Assembly: GCA_036675505.1 (NCBI GenBank)
Contig: JAKFEW010000109.1
Coordinates: 14,181 to 78,180 of the forward strand
DNA: 64,000 nucleotides
DNA from: JAKFEW01 sp036675505
GTDB taxonomy: Bacteria > Cyanobacteriota > Sericytochromatia > S15B-MN24 > JAQBPE01
Direction of reading: 5' to 3'
The notes below the pieces were generated by a model. It worked only from the letters and a program-made list of their open reading frames with translations. It had not been told where the DNA came from and made no database searches. Below, piece by piece: positions 8,910 through 15,892 of this stretch; position 1 is the stretch's first letter, and the number at the start of each line of letters is the position of its first letter. Made by a program: the position numbers and the translations under genes.

Positions 8910-10262
8910 GTGTTCAAGAAGATCCTGATCGCCAACCGCGGCGAGATCGCCGTGCGCGTCCTGGCCGCGTGCCGCAAGCTCGGCATCGCCGCCGTCACCG
9001 TCCACTCCGAGGCCGACGCCAGGGCGCCGCACGCCCTGCAGGCCGACGAGAGCGTGCTCGTGGGCCCGCCGCCCGTGCCGCAAAGCTACCTCAACGTCGA
9101 CAAGCTGCTCGAGGTCGCCGCCCAGACTGGCTGTGACGCCGTCCACCCCGGCTACGGCCTGCTGTCCGAGAACGCCGCGTTCGCCCGCCGCTGCGCGGAA
9201 GCGGGCCTCGTGTTCGTCGGGCCGAAGCCCGAGGTCATCGCCGCGATGGGCTCGAAGACCCAGGCCCGCGAGACGATGGCCAAGCATGGCCTGCCCGTGG
9301 TGCCCGGTTCGAAGGGCTGCGCGCAGGACCTCGAGGACGCGCGCCGCATCGCCGACGAGCTGGGCTACCCCGTGATGCTCAAGGCCGCGGCCGGCGGCGG
9401 CGGCATCGGCATGCAGGCGCTGCATGACCCCGCCGAGCTCGAAAAGGCCTGGAAGATGGCGACCGCGCGCGCCAAGGCCTACTTCGGCGACGACACGATG
9501 TACGTCGAGAAGCTGATCGTCGAGCCGCGCCACATCGAGATCCAGGTGATGGCCGACCACCACGGCAACGTCGTGCACCTCTTCGAGCGCGACTGTTCGG
9601 TTCAGCGCCGCCACCAGAAGGTGATCGAGGAAGCGCCCGCGCCGCGGCTGCCGGACGAGGTGCGCGCCAGGATGGGCGAGGCCGCGGCCGCCGCGGCGAA
9701 GGCGATCGGCTATACGAACGCCGGCACCTTCGAGTTCCTCGTCGACCGGGATCACCACTTCTACTTCCTCGAGATGAATACGCGCATCCAGGTCGAGCAC
9801 CCGGTCACCGAGCTCGTCACGGGCGTCGACCTGGTGGTCGAGCAGATCCGCGTCGCCGCCGGCGAGCGGCTCTCCTGGACGCAGGCGGACCTCGCGTGCA
9901 CCGGCCACGCCATCGAGGCGCGCCTCTACGCCGAGGACCCCAAGACGTTCATGCCTTCGCCCGGGCAGATCACGGCCCTGGAGTGGCCGCACCAGCCCGG
10001 CGTCCGCATCGACACGTGGATCGGGCCCGATACGCTCGTCACGCCGCATTACGACCCGATGCTCGCGAAGATCGTCGTGCACGCGGGCACGCGCGCGGAG
10101 GCGATCGCGAAGCTGCTCGACGCCGTGCGTGCCACGCGCGTCGAGGGCATCAAGACCAACCTGCCCGCGCTCATCGAGATCCTCGAACACCAGGAATTCG
10201 CCGAGGGGCGCCACAGCACCGCCTTCATCCACGCGCGGCTGCAAGCCGCGACCACGAAATAG
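8910..10262 (+). CDS. accC: biotin carboxylase (AccC-type subunit)
   Basis: A 450-residue protein, the normal length for biotin carboxylase. It carboxylates biotin with ATP and bicarbonate. Visible motifs are the N-terminal FKKILIANRGEIAVRV, the ATP-grasp glycine loop KAAAGGGGIGM, and the catalytic segment EMNTRIQVEHPVTE. I placed the start at GTG 8910 because it gives the canonical N-terminus and has GGAG 5 bases upstream; the upstream ATG at 8835 would add a low-complexity tail. It is followed after 42 bp by a small biotin carrier gene and then by HMG-CoA lyase, so it probably serves an acyl-CoA carboxylase. No carboxyltransferase subunit is encoded nearby. Confidence 0.95.
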   Translation: MFKKILIANRGEIAVRVLAACRKLGIAAVTVHSEADARAPHALQADESVLVGPPPVPQSYLNVDKLLEVAAQTGCDAVHPGYGLLSENAAFARRCAEAGLVFVGPKPEVIAAMGSKTQARETMAKHGLPVVPGSKGCAQDLEDARRIADELGYPVMLKAAAGGGGIGMQALHDPAELEKAWKMATARAKAYFGDDTMYVEKLIVEPRHIEIQVMADHHGNVVHLFERDCSVQRRHQKVIEEAPAPRLPDEVRARMGEAAAAAAKAIGYTNAGTFEFLVDRDHHFYFLEMNTRIQVEHPVTELVTGVDLVVEQIRVAAGERLSWTQADLACTGHAIEARLYAEDPKTFMPSPGQITALEWPHQPGVRIDTWIGPDTLVTPHYDPMLAKIVVHAGTRAEAIAKLLDAVRATRVEGIKTNLPALIEILEHQEFAEGRHSTAFIHARLQAATTK

Positions 10263-10304
10263 CCCCGAACCGGAGTTCATCCCGGCACCGACAGGAGACA
10301 ACCC

Positions 10305-10520
10305 GTGTCCAAGACCATCAACGCCAATATGGCCGGCACCGTGCTCGACATCCTCGTGAAGCCCGGCGACACCGTCTCCGACGGCATGGACGTCGTCTGC
10401 ATCGAGTCGATGAAGATGCAGATGTTCATCCCCTCCGAGGCCGAAGGCACGGTCAAGGAGGTCAAGGTCGGCGCCGGCGACTTCGTGAACGAAGGCGATC
10501 CGCTGATCGTCCTCGAGTAG
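10305..10520 (+). CDS. stand-alone biotin carrier (biotinyl/lipoyl domain) protein
   Basis: This 71-residue protein is a single biotinyl domain. The attachment motif ESMKMQ puts the biotinylated lysine at residue 37. The hammerhead is complete, but the long N-terminal region of classical AccB is missing. GTG at 10305 is the start, with AGGAGA 8 bases upstream. It sits between biotin carboxylase and HMG-CoA lyase and should accept the carboxyl group from the AccC product. Small stand-alone carriers of this kind are known for propionyl-, methylcrotonyl- and oxaloacetate-type carboxylases; which one applies here cannot be told. Confidence 0.9.
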   Translation: MSKTINANMAGTVLDILVKPGDTVSDGMDVVCIESMKMQMFIPSEAEGTVKEVKVGAGDFVNEGDPLIVLE

Positions 10521-10531
10521 GCCAGACGCCG

Positions 10532-11458
10532 ATGTTCCAGGCGCTGCCGTCAAAGGTGACGGTCGTCGAAGTCGGCCCGCGCGACGGCTTGCAGAGCGAG
10601 CCCGAGGTCGTGCCGACCGAGGCCAAGGTCGGCCTGATCGACCGCCTGAGCGCGGCCGGCTTCGCGCACATCGAGATCACCTCGTTCGTGAACCCCAAGT
10701 GGGTGCCGCAGCTCGCCGACGCCGCCGAGGTGGCGGCCCGCGTCAAGCGGCGCCCGGGCACCACCATGAGCGCGCTCGTGCCGAACATGCGCGGCCTCGC
10801 GCCCGCGCTCGAGGCCAACGTCGACGAGGTGGTGATCTTCGCCGCGGCCAGCGAGTCGTTCACGCGCAAGAACACGAACCGCGACATCGAGGCCTCGCTG
10901 GCCTCCTACGCCGAGGTCACGCAGGCGGCGCTGGCCGCCGGCAAGCCCGTGCGCGCCTATGTCTCGACGGTTTGGGGCTGTCCCTACGAGGGCCCGATCG
11001 ACCCCGCGCGGGTGCTCGCGGTGACCGAGCGCCTGCTCGAGATGGGCGCCTACCAGGTCTCGCTGGGCGACACGATCGGCGTGGCGACGCCCGTGAAGGT
11101 CCAGCGCCTGCTCGAGATGCTGCTCGCGCGGATCGCGGAGCCGAAGCTCGCCCTGCACTTCCACGACACGCGCGGGATGGGCATGGCGAACGTGGTCGCC
11201 GCGCTCGATATGGGCATGACGACCTACGACAGCTCGGCCGGCGGCATGGGCGGCTGTCCATACGCGCCGGGCGCGACGGGCAACATCGCGACCGAGGATC
11301 TGCTCTACCTGCTCGACGAGATGGGCATCGCGACGGGGGTCGACCTCGCGCAGGTGGTCGAGGCCAGCAAGTTCATGGCCCAGGCCCTCGGCCGCGAGTT
11401 GCCCAGCCGTTACTTGAAAGCTCACCTGGCGAAGGAAAGCCGCGCCCAGACGGCCTGA
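10532..11458 (+). CDS. mvaB: hydroxymethylglutaryl-CoA lyase
   Basis: A 308-residue TIM-barrel enzyme of the HMGL-like family, cleaving HMG-CoA to acetyl-CoA and acetoacetate. Key features are the N-terminal catalytic motif VEVGPRDGLQ (Arg17, Asp18), the metal-binding LHFHDTRGMG region, and the C-terminal signature GGMGGCPYAPGATGN with its active-site cysteine. It starts 11 bp after the biotin carrier gene, which fits the last steps of leucine breakdown. The stop is 24 bp from the convergent lipoprotein gene. Confidence 0.93.
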   Translation: MFQALPSKVTVVEVGPRDGLQSEPEVVPTEAKVGLIDRLSAAGFAHIEITSFVNPKWVPQLADAAEVAARVKRRPGTTMSALVPNMRGLAPALEANVDEVVIFAAASESFTRKNTNRDIEASLASYAEVTQAALAAGKPVRAYVSTVWGCPYEGPIDPARVLAVTERLLEMGAYQVSLGDTIGVATPVKVQRLLEMLLARIAEPKLALHFHDTRGMGMANVVAALDMGMTTYDSSAGGMGGCPYAPGATGNIATEDLLYLLDEMGIATGVDLAQVVEASKFMAQALGRELPSRYLKAHLAKESRAQTA

Positions 11459-11482
11459 AGCCACCTCACGCCTCGCTGCGCC

Positions 11483-12838
11483 TCACTCCACGAGGATCGG
11501 GATCGTCACCTTCACGGGCTTGCCGTCCGCACCGTTGATCGTCCCGGTCTCCTTGTTCTTGAACGTGAAGGTGACCACGACGACGCCTTCCGCGCCCTTG
11601 AGGCCCGTGAGGCTGGCATCGGCGAAGGGCAGCGTCGCGAACACCGACGTGCCGTAAGCTCCGGCGGCGCCGGCCGCCACCACCACCGGCGGCGTGAGGT
11701 TGGTGACCGCGGTCGCGCCCTGGGTCGGCGGCTTGCTGGCCTTCACGTCGGCCTCGGTCGTGTACTGGTAGGCGGCCTCGAACGAATCGATGCGGGCACC
11801 GGTGCTGCCCGGGGGCGCCGCGAGCGCGATGCGAACGTTGGTCTGGGACAGCACGCCGGCGGCCGAGCGGGTCACCGAGACAGGCGAAACCTCGCGCCAC
11901 TCCATCACGGCCGTGTCGACCCCGGCCCCTGCCACCAGCGGCGCCGGCACGAACGGCATCGGCGAGGGCCCGGCGCACGCTTCGGCGGTCGGCAGGACGG
12001 CCGTCGCGGCCGTGGCGCCGAGCGGCAGCGGGAGCGAGGCGATCAGCGGCTCGAGGGTCTTCGCGACGACAGGGTTGCCCGCCGCGTCGAAGAACTTGAT
12101 CGCGGCCGTGAGCGCCGTTGGGGCCGTCGCGGGGTTCGCCAGGATCTCCTTGAGCTGGCCTACGGGCAGCACCACCGGCACGGCGACGGGGCGGCCGAAG
12201 TGGGTCGCGGGGGTTGCGGGCAGGTCGACGGCCGGGACCATGATGCGCGTGGTCGTGCCGACGGCCGTGGTGCTGCCCGCCGGGCCAGCGAGGAAGGAGA
12301 CCTCGTAGGCCGTGATGCGCGCCGCGGCGGCGCCCGGGTGGGCCGTGAGCACCACGTCGACCGGCGCGGGGACCTTGATCGCGACGGAGGCCCCGCGCGT
12401 GACGTTCAGGGCCTGGATCGCGCCGTACCCGTATACCGCGGCGACGACAGGCTTGGTGCCGCCCTCGCCTGCGGCCACCGGCAGCTCGGCGCCGGCCGGC
12501 TTGCAGCCGAGCGCCGCGACGGTCGGGTTGGCCGTCGCCAGCGACGTCGGCGCCGCGCTGGGCGTGGCGCTCGGCGCGACGGACGGCGCCGCGGAAGTGG
12601 GCACCGTCGTGCTGATCGAGGCGGTCGGCGAGGTGGTCGGCTGGGCGGTCGCGGATGCGGTCGCGGTGGGTGCGGGCGCGGGCGCGGTCGGTGCCTTGCT
12701 CGGCGCCGTGGACGAGCGCGTGCGACGCACCGGCGACTCGCTTTCATTGGGCACTGTGGGCGGCGTGGCCGGGTTGCAGCCCAGCACCACGGCGACCACG
12801 CCCATCATGAGCGTCCCGGACCAGCGCACCCATTCCAT
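11483..12838 (-). CDS. Thr/Pro/Ala-rich lipoprotein, hypothetical
   Basis: A 451-residue exported protein. The N-terminus MEWVRWSGTLMMGVVAVVLGC gives a hydrophobic helix and a lipobox (VVLGC). Residues about 25-105 are a low-complexity Thr/Pro/Ala/Ser linker. The remainder is a beta-rich region with two related halves, each carrying strand patterns such as ITAYEVSFLAG and IDSFEAAYQY, which suggests two tandem immunoglobulin-like domains. No catalytic motif was seen. Probably a surface or periplasmic scaffold; function unknown. Confidence 0.72.
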   Translation of the reverse strand: MEWVRWSGTLMMGVVAVVLGCNPATPPTVPNESESPVRRTRSSTAPSKAPTAPAPAPTATASATAQPTTSPTASISTTVPTSAAPSVAPSATPSAAPTSLATANPTVAALGCKPAGAELPVAAGEGGTKPVVAAVYGYGAIQALNVTRGASVAIKVPAPVDVVLTAHPGAAAARITAYEVSFLAGPAGSTTAVGTTTRIMVPAVDLPATPATHFGRPVAVPVVLPVGQLKEILANPATAPTALTAAIKFFDAAGNPVVAKTLEPLIASLPLPLGATAATAVLPTAEACAGPSPMPFVPAPLVAGAGVDTAVMEWREVSPVSVTRSAAGVLSQTNVRIALAAPPGSTGARIDSFEAAYQYTTEADVKASKPPTQGATAVTNLTPPVVVAAGAAGAYGTSVFATLPFADASLTGLKGAEGVVVVTFTFKNKETGTINGADGKPVKVTIPILVE

Positions 12839-12919
12839 GCCGCGACCCTCCTGGCCCTACCTTACCCGGCCTGTCGAGCGACCAACCGTCGCGGATCCGG
12901 CACGTCAGGGGTCGGGGGC

Positions 12920-12996
12920 TTGCGTGCGGTCGACTGAACGTGCTAGTATACGGACATAGAAAACACATAGGTCCGGGACGACCGCGTGTTTTCTAT
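12920..12996 (+). promoter_or_regulatory. promoter with downstream inverted repeat (GAAAACAC-N19-GTGTTTTC)
   Basis: A sigma70-like promoter has -35 TTGCGT at 12920-12925, an 18-bp spacer and -10 TAGTAT at 12944-12949. An 11-bp perfect inverted repeat follows (12956-12966 and 12986-12996) with a 19-nt spacer, all upstream of the EF-hand lipoprotein gene at 13035. The promoter at 59318 has the same elements at identical spacing. The repeat could be a 5'-UTR hairpin or a dimeric repressor site. Confidence 0.65.
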
Positions 12997-13034
12997 CATG
13001 TTTTACCGGCGTTCGCCGGACCTGGAGGAACTCC

Positions 13035-13358
13035 ATGCGTCTCTCCCACCTCAAGGCCACCTTGCTGCTCGCAGCGCTCGTCGGCTGTTCCACGAACGCT
13101 TCCCCGACGGCCACCACCGGCACCCCGGCCTCGGCCGAGTGCCTGGCGGCCTTCGACCGCTACAACGTCGACAAGGACACGACGCTGAGCTACGACGAGT
13201 TCGTCGCCGGCAAGTGGGGCGACATCCGCTTCATCAAGGCGCCGACCGCGCAGGAAGAAGCCGACGCGAAGGCGCGCTTCCGCGCGGACGCCGAAAAGGC
13301 GGACGCCGACAAGGACGGCAGGCTCGCGCGCGCCGAATACGCCACGACCTGCCCCTAG
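13035..13358 (+). CDS. EF-hand lipoprotein
   Basis: A 107-residue lipoprotein with signal peptide MRLSHLKATLLLAALVGC (lipobox ALVGC) and a short Thr/Ala linker. Two EF-hand-like calcium loops follow: DRYNVDKDTTLSYDEF (about 47-62) and ADADKDGRLARAEY (about 90-103). Acidic residues occupy the expected positions 1, 3 and 5 of each loop, so calcium binding at the cell surface is plausible. The start has a clear GGAGGAA about 5 bases upstream. It is driven by the promoter and inverted repeat at 12920-12996. Confidence 0.85.
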   Translation: MRLSHLKATLLLAALVGCSTNASPTATTGTPASAECLAAFDRYNVDKDTTLSYDEFVAGKWGDIRFIKAPTAQEEADAKARFRADAEKADADKDGRLARAEYATTCP

Positions 13359-13393
13359 CGCGCCCAGGGGTCGGGGCGTTGTAAACTGTGGCC

Positions 13394-13963
13394 ATGGACG
13401 CAACGATCACCTTCCGCCCCCTCGCCGAGGCCGACTTCCCGCTGCTGCTGGCCTGGCTCAACCGCCCGCACGCCCGTGAGTGGTGGCACGACGCCGAGGA
13501 CACGCTCGCGGCGATCCGCGCCGCGTACCTGCCGCGGCTGGCCGGCCCCGAAACGCTGCCGCTCGACGCGCCGGCCGGCGTCCAGCAGTACCTAGCCTGC
13601 GAAGCGGGAGTGCCTTTCGGCTTCATCCAGGCCTACCGGGTGATGGCCCATCAGGCCGAGGGCTGGTGGCCGGACGAGACCGATCCGGGCGCGCTCGGCA
13701 TCGACCAGTTCATCGGCCTGCCCGACCGGCTCGGCCAGGGCCTCGGCACCCGGATGATCCGCGCGTTCCTGGCGTTCCTGTTCGCGGATCCGCGCGTCAC
13801 CAAGGTCCAGACCGACCCGGATCCCACGAACGCGCGGGCGGTGGCTTGCTACCGCAAGGCTGGCTTCCGCGAAGATGGCATCGTCACCACCCTGGACGGC
13901 CCCGCCCTGCTGATGACGATCCACCGCCCACCCCCAGCTGCTGCGGGGCCGACGGCCCCCTGA
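13394..13963 (+). CDS. AAC(6')-like GNAT acetyltransferase
   Basis: A 189-residue protein with the layout of the aminoglycoside 6'-N-acetyltransferase branch of GNAT enzymes: N-terminal FRPLAEADFPLLLAWLNRPH, the substrate motif HAREWW, the acetyl-CoA loop LGQGLGTRMIRAFL, and a C-terminal NARAVACYRKAGF segment. It transfers acetyl groups to small amines; real substrate and any resistance role are unproven, since many such genes are housekeeping siderophore or metabolite acetylases. ATG 13394 is preferred over GTG 13388. A -10-like TAAACT sits just before it, so the mRNA may be almost leaderless. Confidence 0.82.
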   Translation: MDATITFRPLAEADFPLLLAWLNRPHAREWWHDAEDTLAAIRAAYLPRLAGPETLPLDAPAGVQQYLACEAGVPFGFIQAYRVMAHQAEGWWPDETDPGALGIDQFIGLPDRLGQGLGTRMIRAFLAFLFADPRVTKVQTDPDPTNARAVACYRKAGFREDGIVTTLDGPALLMTIHRPPPAAAGPTAP

Positions 13964-14059
13964 TCCGCCAACCTTAACCCAAAGCTCACGGAAGCATGGA
14001 CAAGTGCGCGCCCCATCCAGCGATACACCCCCTTAACGGAGTGTGGAGTTGGAAACTCG

Positions 14060-15694
14060 ATGAGCGTCACCCCCCTGGCCAACCGACCTATCGCCAGCGC
14101 CCCCGCCCGGGGCGCGCGGCCGGCCGCGAACGGCGACGCGGCGATCGCCGCCATGTCGTCCCAGCAGAAGGCCGGCCTCGCCGCCGGCCGGGCGACCGAG
14201 ATGGCCCCGCACGTGCTGGGCGAGATGTGGCGCCGCAAGGGCGAGGTGTTGAAGGGCTTCGTCGCCCCGTACATCCACCCGATCCTATCGCTGCAGAACG
14301 CCCATGCGGCCGTGGTCGCCGCCCGCGCCGAGGGCCCCGTCGAAACCGGGCTCGCCGCGATCAAGCACTACGGAGGCATCGCCGGCGCCTGGCTCGTGCC
14401 CGTCTCGCTCGCGCTCGCGCCCTTCACCGGCGTCGCCACCGCGCTCGGCCTGGCGGGCACCGGCCTCGGGGTCGTCACGATCGGCGCGATGGCGCTCTCC
14501 CTGGTCAAGAACATCGTGGACGCGAGCAACGCCAGGACCCGCGCCGAGCTCGACAAGCAGAGCATGCAGATCGTCGAGGACGGCATCGGCCTCGGCACCG
14601 CCGTCGTGACGGCCGGCGTGGCCCGCGCCGGCCAGCAGGGCGTCGCCTTCATCCGCGGGCGCTACGGTCCAGGCAAGCCCGTTCCGGCCAGGCCGCTCAA
14701 GCCCCGCGAGATGGCGCCCGACGCGGCGCGCGCCGTGCGCGCCGAGCGCGTGGCGGTCTACACCGACGCCGAGATCGCGGCCCTGAAGCTCCAGCCCGCC
14801 AAGGCAGGCCCCCTGCGCGGCAACTCCGTGAAGATCATGGCCAAGGACCCCGCCACCGGCCGGAAGCTCCTCTTCAAGCCGCTCGAGGCGGAGTCGACCG
14901 TCTACGAGATCGAGCGGTTCGCGATGGGCATGCGCCGCGCCGGCGGCGAGCCCACCGTCCCCGCCGTGCGCCAGAAGCTCCGCACGCCGGACGGCAAGAC
15001 GCTCGAGGGCTACGTGAAGCCCTTCGTCGACAACGACGGCCTGCTCCAGGCCAACCCCAAGGCCTGGACCCGCGGCGAGCACGAGGCCGTGCTCGCGGAC
15101 CACGCCTGGGCCGAGTTCCTCGGCAACTACGACACGAAGTCGGATCAGTACGTGAAGGTGCCCGGCTCCGCGCTCAACGTCGACTGGGACCACGCCCTCT
15201 CGGACTACGCGAACCCGCAGGCGCTCACGCGCTTCAAGGCCCACAACCCGGCGCCGCCCGCCCAGTCGATGCTGTACCAGGCCTACGTGCGCGGCGAGGT
15301 CGACCTCGACTTCTCGGCCTTGCGCGAGACGATCGCGCGCATCGGCCGGATCCCCGACGCCCAGGTGAAGGCCGAGCTCCAGCCGTTCCTCGCCAAGGCC
15401 TTCGCGAACGGCGGCACCTGGGGTCCTTACCAGACCGCCGAGGCGCTCACCAACGCCGTGCTGGCGCGCAAGGGCGGGCTCGCGGGCAAGTTCGACGCGT
15501 TCGTCGTCGGCCTGCAGCAGGAGCGCGCCTTCAACCTCGGCCGCAGCGGCCAGGTGCCCTCATGGCCCGAGTACGTGGCGACCCAGGTGGGCGACAAGAA
15601 GATCGAGGCGATCGGCCCGCTGGTTGACACGCCGGCCTTCGCGAAGGGCAACCAGCTGATCCAGATGCTCAACCAGGTCATGGCCCACAAGTGA
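14060..15694 (+). CDS. HipA/PI-kinase-like protein with hydrophobic hairpin
   Basis: A 544-residue protein. Residues 1-110 are polar. Residues about 113-155 form a hydrophobic Gly/Ala-rich hairpin that could insert in a membrane. From about 255 on it resembles the HipA/PI3-4-kinase fold: RKLLFKPLE gives a candidate ATP lysine, EFLGNYDTKSDQY resembles the catalytic GNxDRHxxN loop (Asp kept, Asn replaced by Gln), and NVDWDHAL resembles the metal-binding IDxDxAF. A kinase or kinase-derived effector is an inference. The stop overlaps the next start (GTGA), coupling it to a zinc-ribbon protein. Confidence 0.72.
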   Translation: MSVTPLANRPIASAPARGARPAANGDAAIAAMSSQQKAGLAAGRATEMAPHVLGEMWRRKGEVLKGFVAPYIHPILSLQNAHAAVVAARAEGPVETGLAAIKHYGGIAGAWLVPVSLALAPFTGVATALGLAGTGLGVVTIGAMALSLVKNIVDASNARTRAELDKQSMQIVEDGIGLGTAVVTAGVARAGQQGVAFIRGRYGPGKPVPARPLKPREMAPDAARAVRAERVAVYTDAEIAALKLQPAKAGPLRGNSVKIMAKDPATGRKLLFKPLEAESTVYEIERFAMGMRRAGGEPTVPAVRQKLRTPDGKTLEGYVKPFVDNDGLLQANPKAWTRGEHEAVLADHAWAEFLGNYDTKSDQYVKVPGSALNVDWDHALSDYANPQALTRFKAHNPAPPAQSMLYQAYVRGEVDLDFSALRETIARIGRIPDAQVKAELQPFLAKAFANGGTWGPYQTAEALTNAVLARKGGLAGKFDAFVVGLQQERAFNLGRSGQVPSWPEYVATQVGDKKIEAIGPLVDTPAFAKGNQLIQMLNQVMAHK

Positions 15695-15861
15695 GCGATC
15701 CGCACCCGGTTCCGCCCCCGCCGGACGACGCCCCGCCCGTGCCACGCCCGGTGGCCGGGCAGTGGTACATCTGCGATTTCTGCGGTCACAAGATGTTGGA
15801 CGTGCACTGCAAGCTGCGCTGCGAGTGCTGCGGCTTCGTGCGGGACTGTTCGGATCCCTGA
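15691..15861 (+). CDS. 56-residue zinc-ribbon protein
   Basis: The GTG at 15691 overlaps the stop of the upstream gene (GTGA). The 56-residue product has a Pro-rich N-terminus followed by WYICDFCGHKM and HCKLRCECCGFVRDC. That gives CxxC and CxxC knuckles plus extra Cys and His residues, so it should bind zinc. The HCK...C..CG...DCSDP signature occurs in short conserved bacterial proteins of unknown function. Strong residue patterning and coupling make it a real gene despite its size. It may regulate or partner the kinase-like protein. Confidence 0.8.
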   Translation: MSDPHPVPPPPDDAPPVPRPVAGQWYICDFCGHKMLDVHCKLRCECCGFVRDCSDP

Positions 15862-15892
15862 GAGCGGTCGCCCGGCTTCCCCCGCCCGGTCC

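Noticed and set aside
13394..13963. Call as a true aminoglycoside resistance gene
   Set aside because: The AAC(6')-like architecture is clear, but there is no integron, mobile element or resistance context, and many homologues have metabolic substrates.
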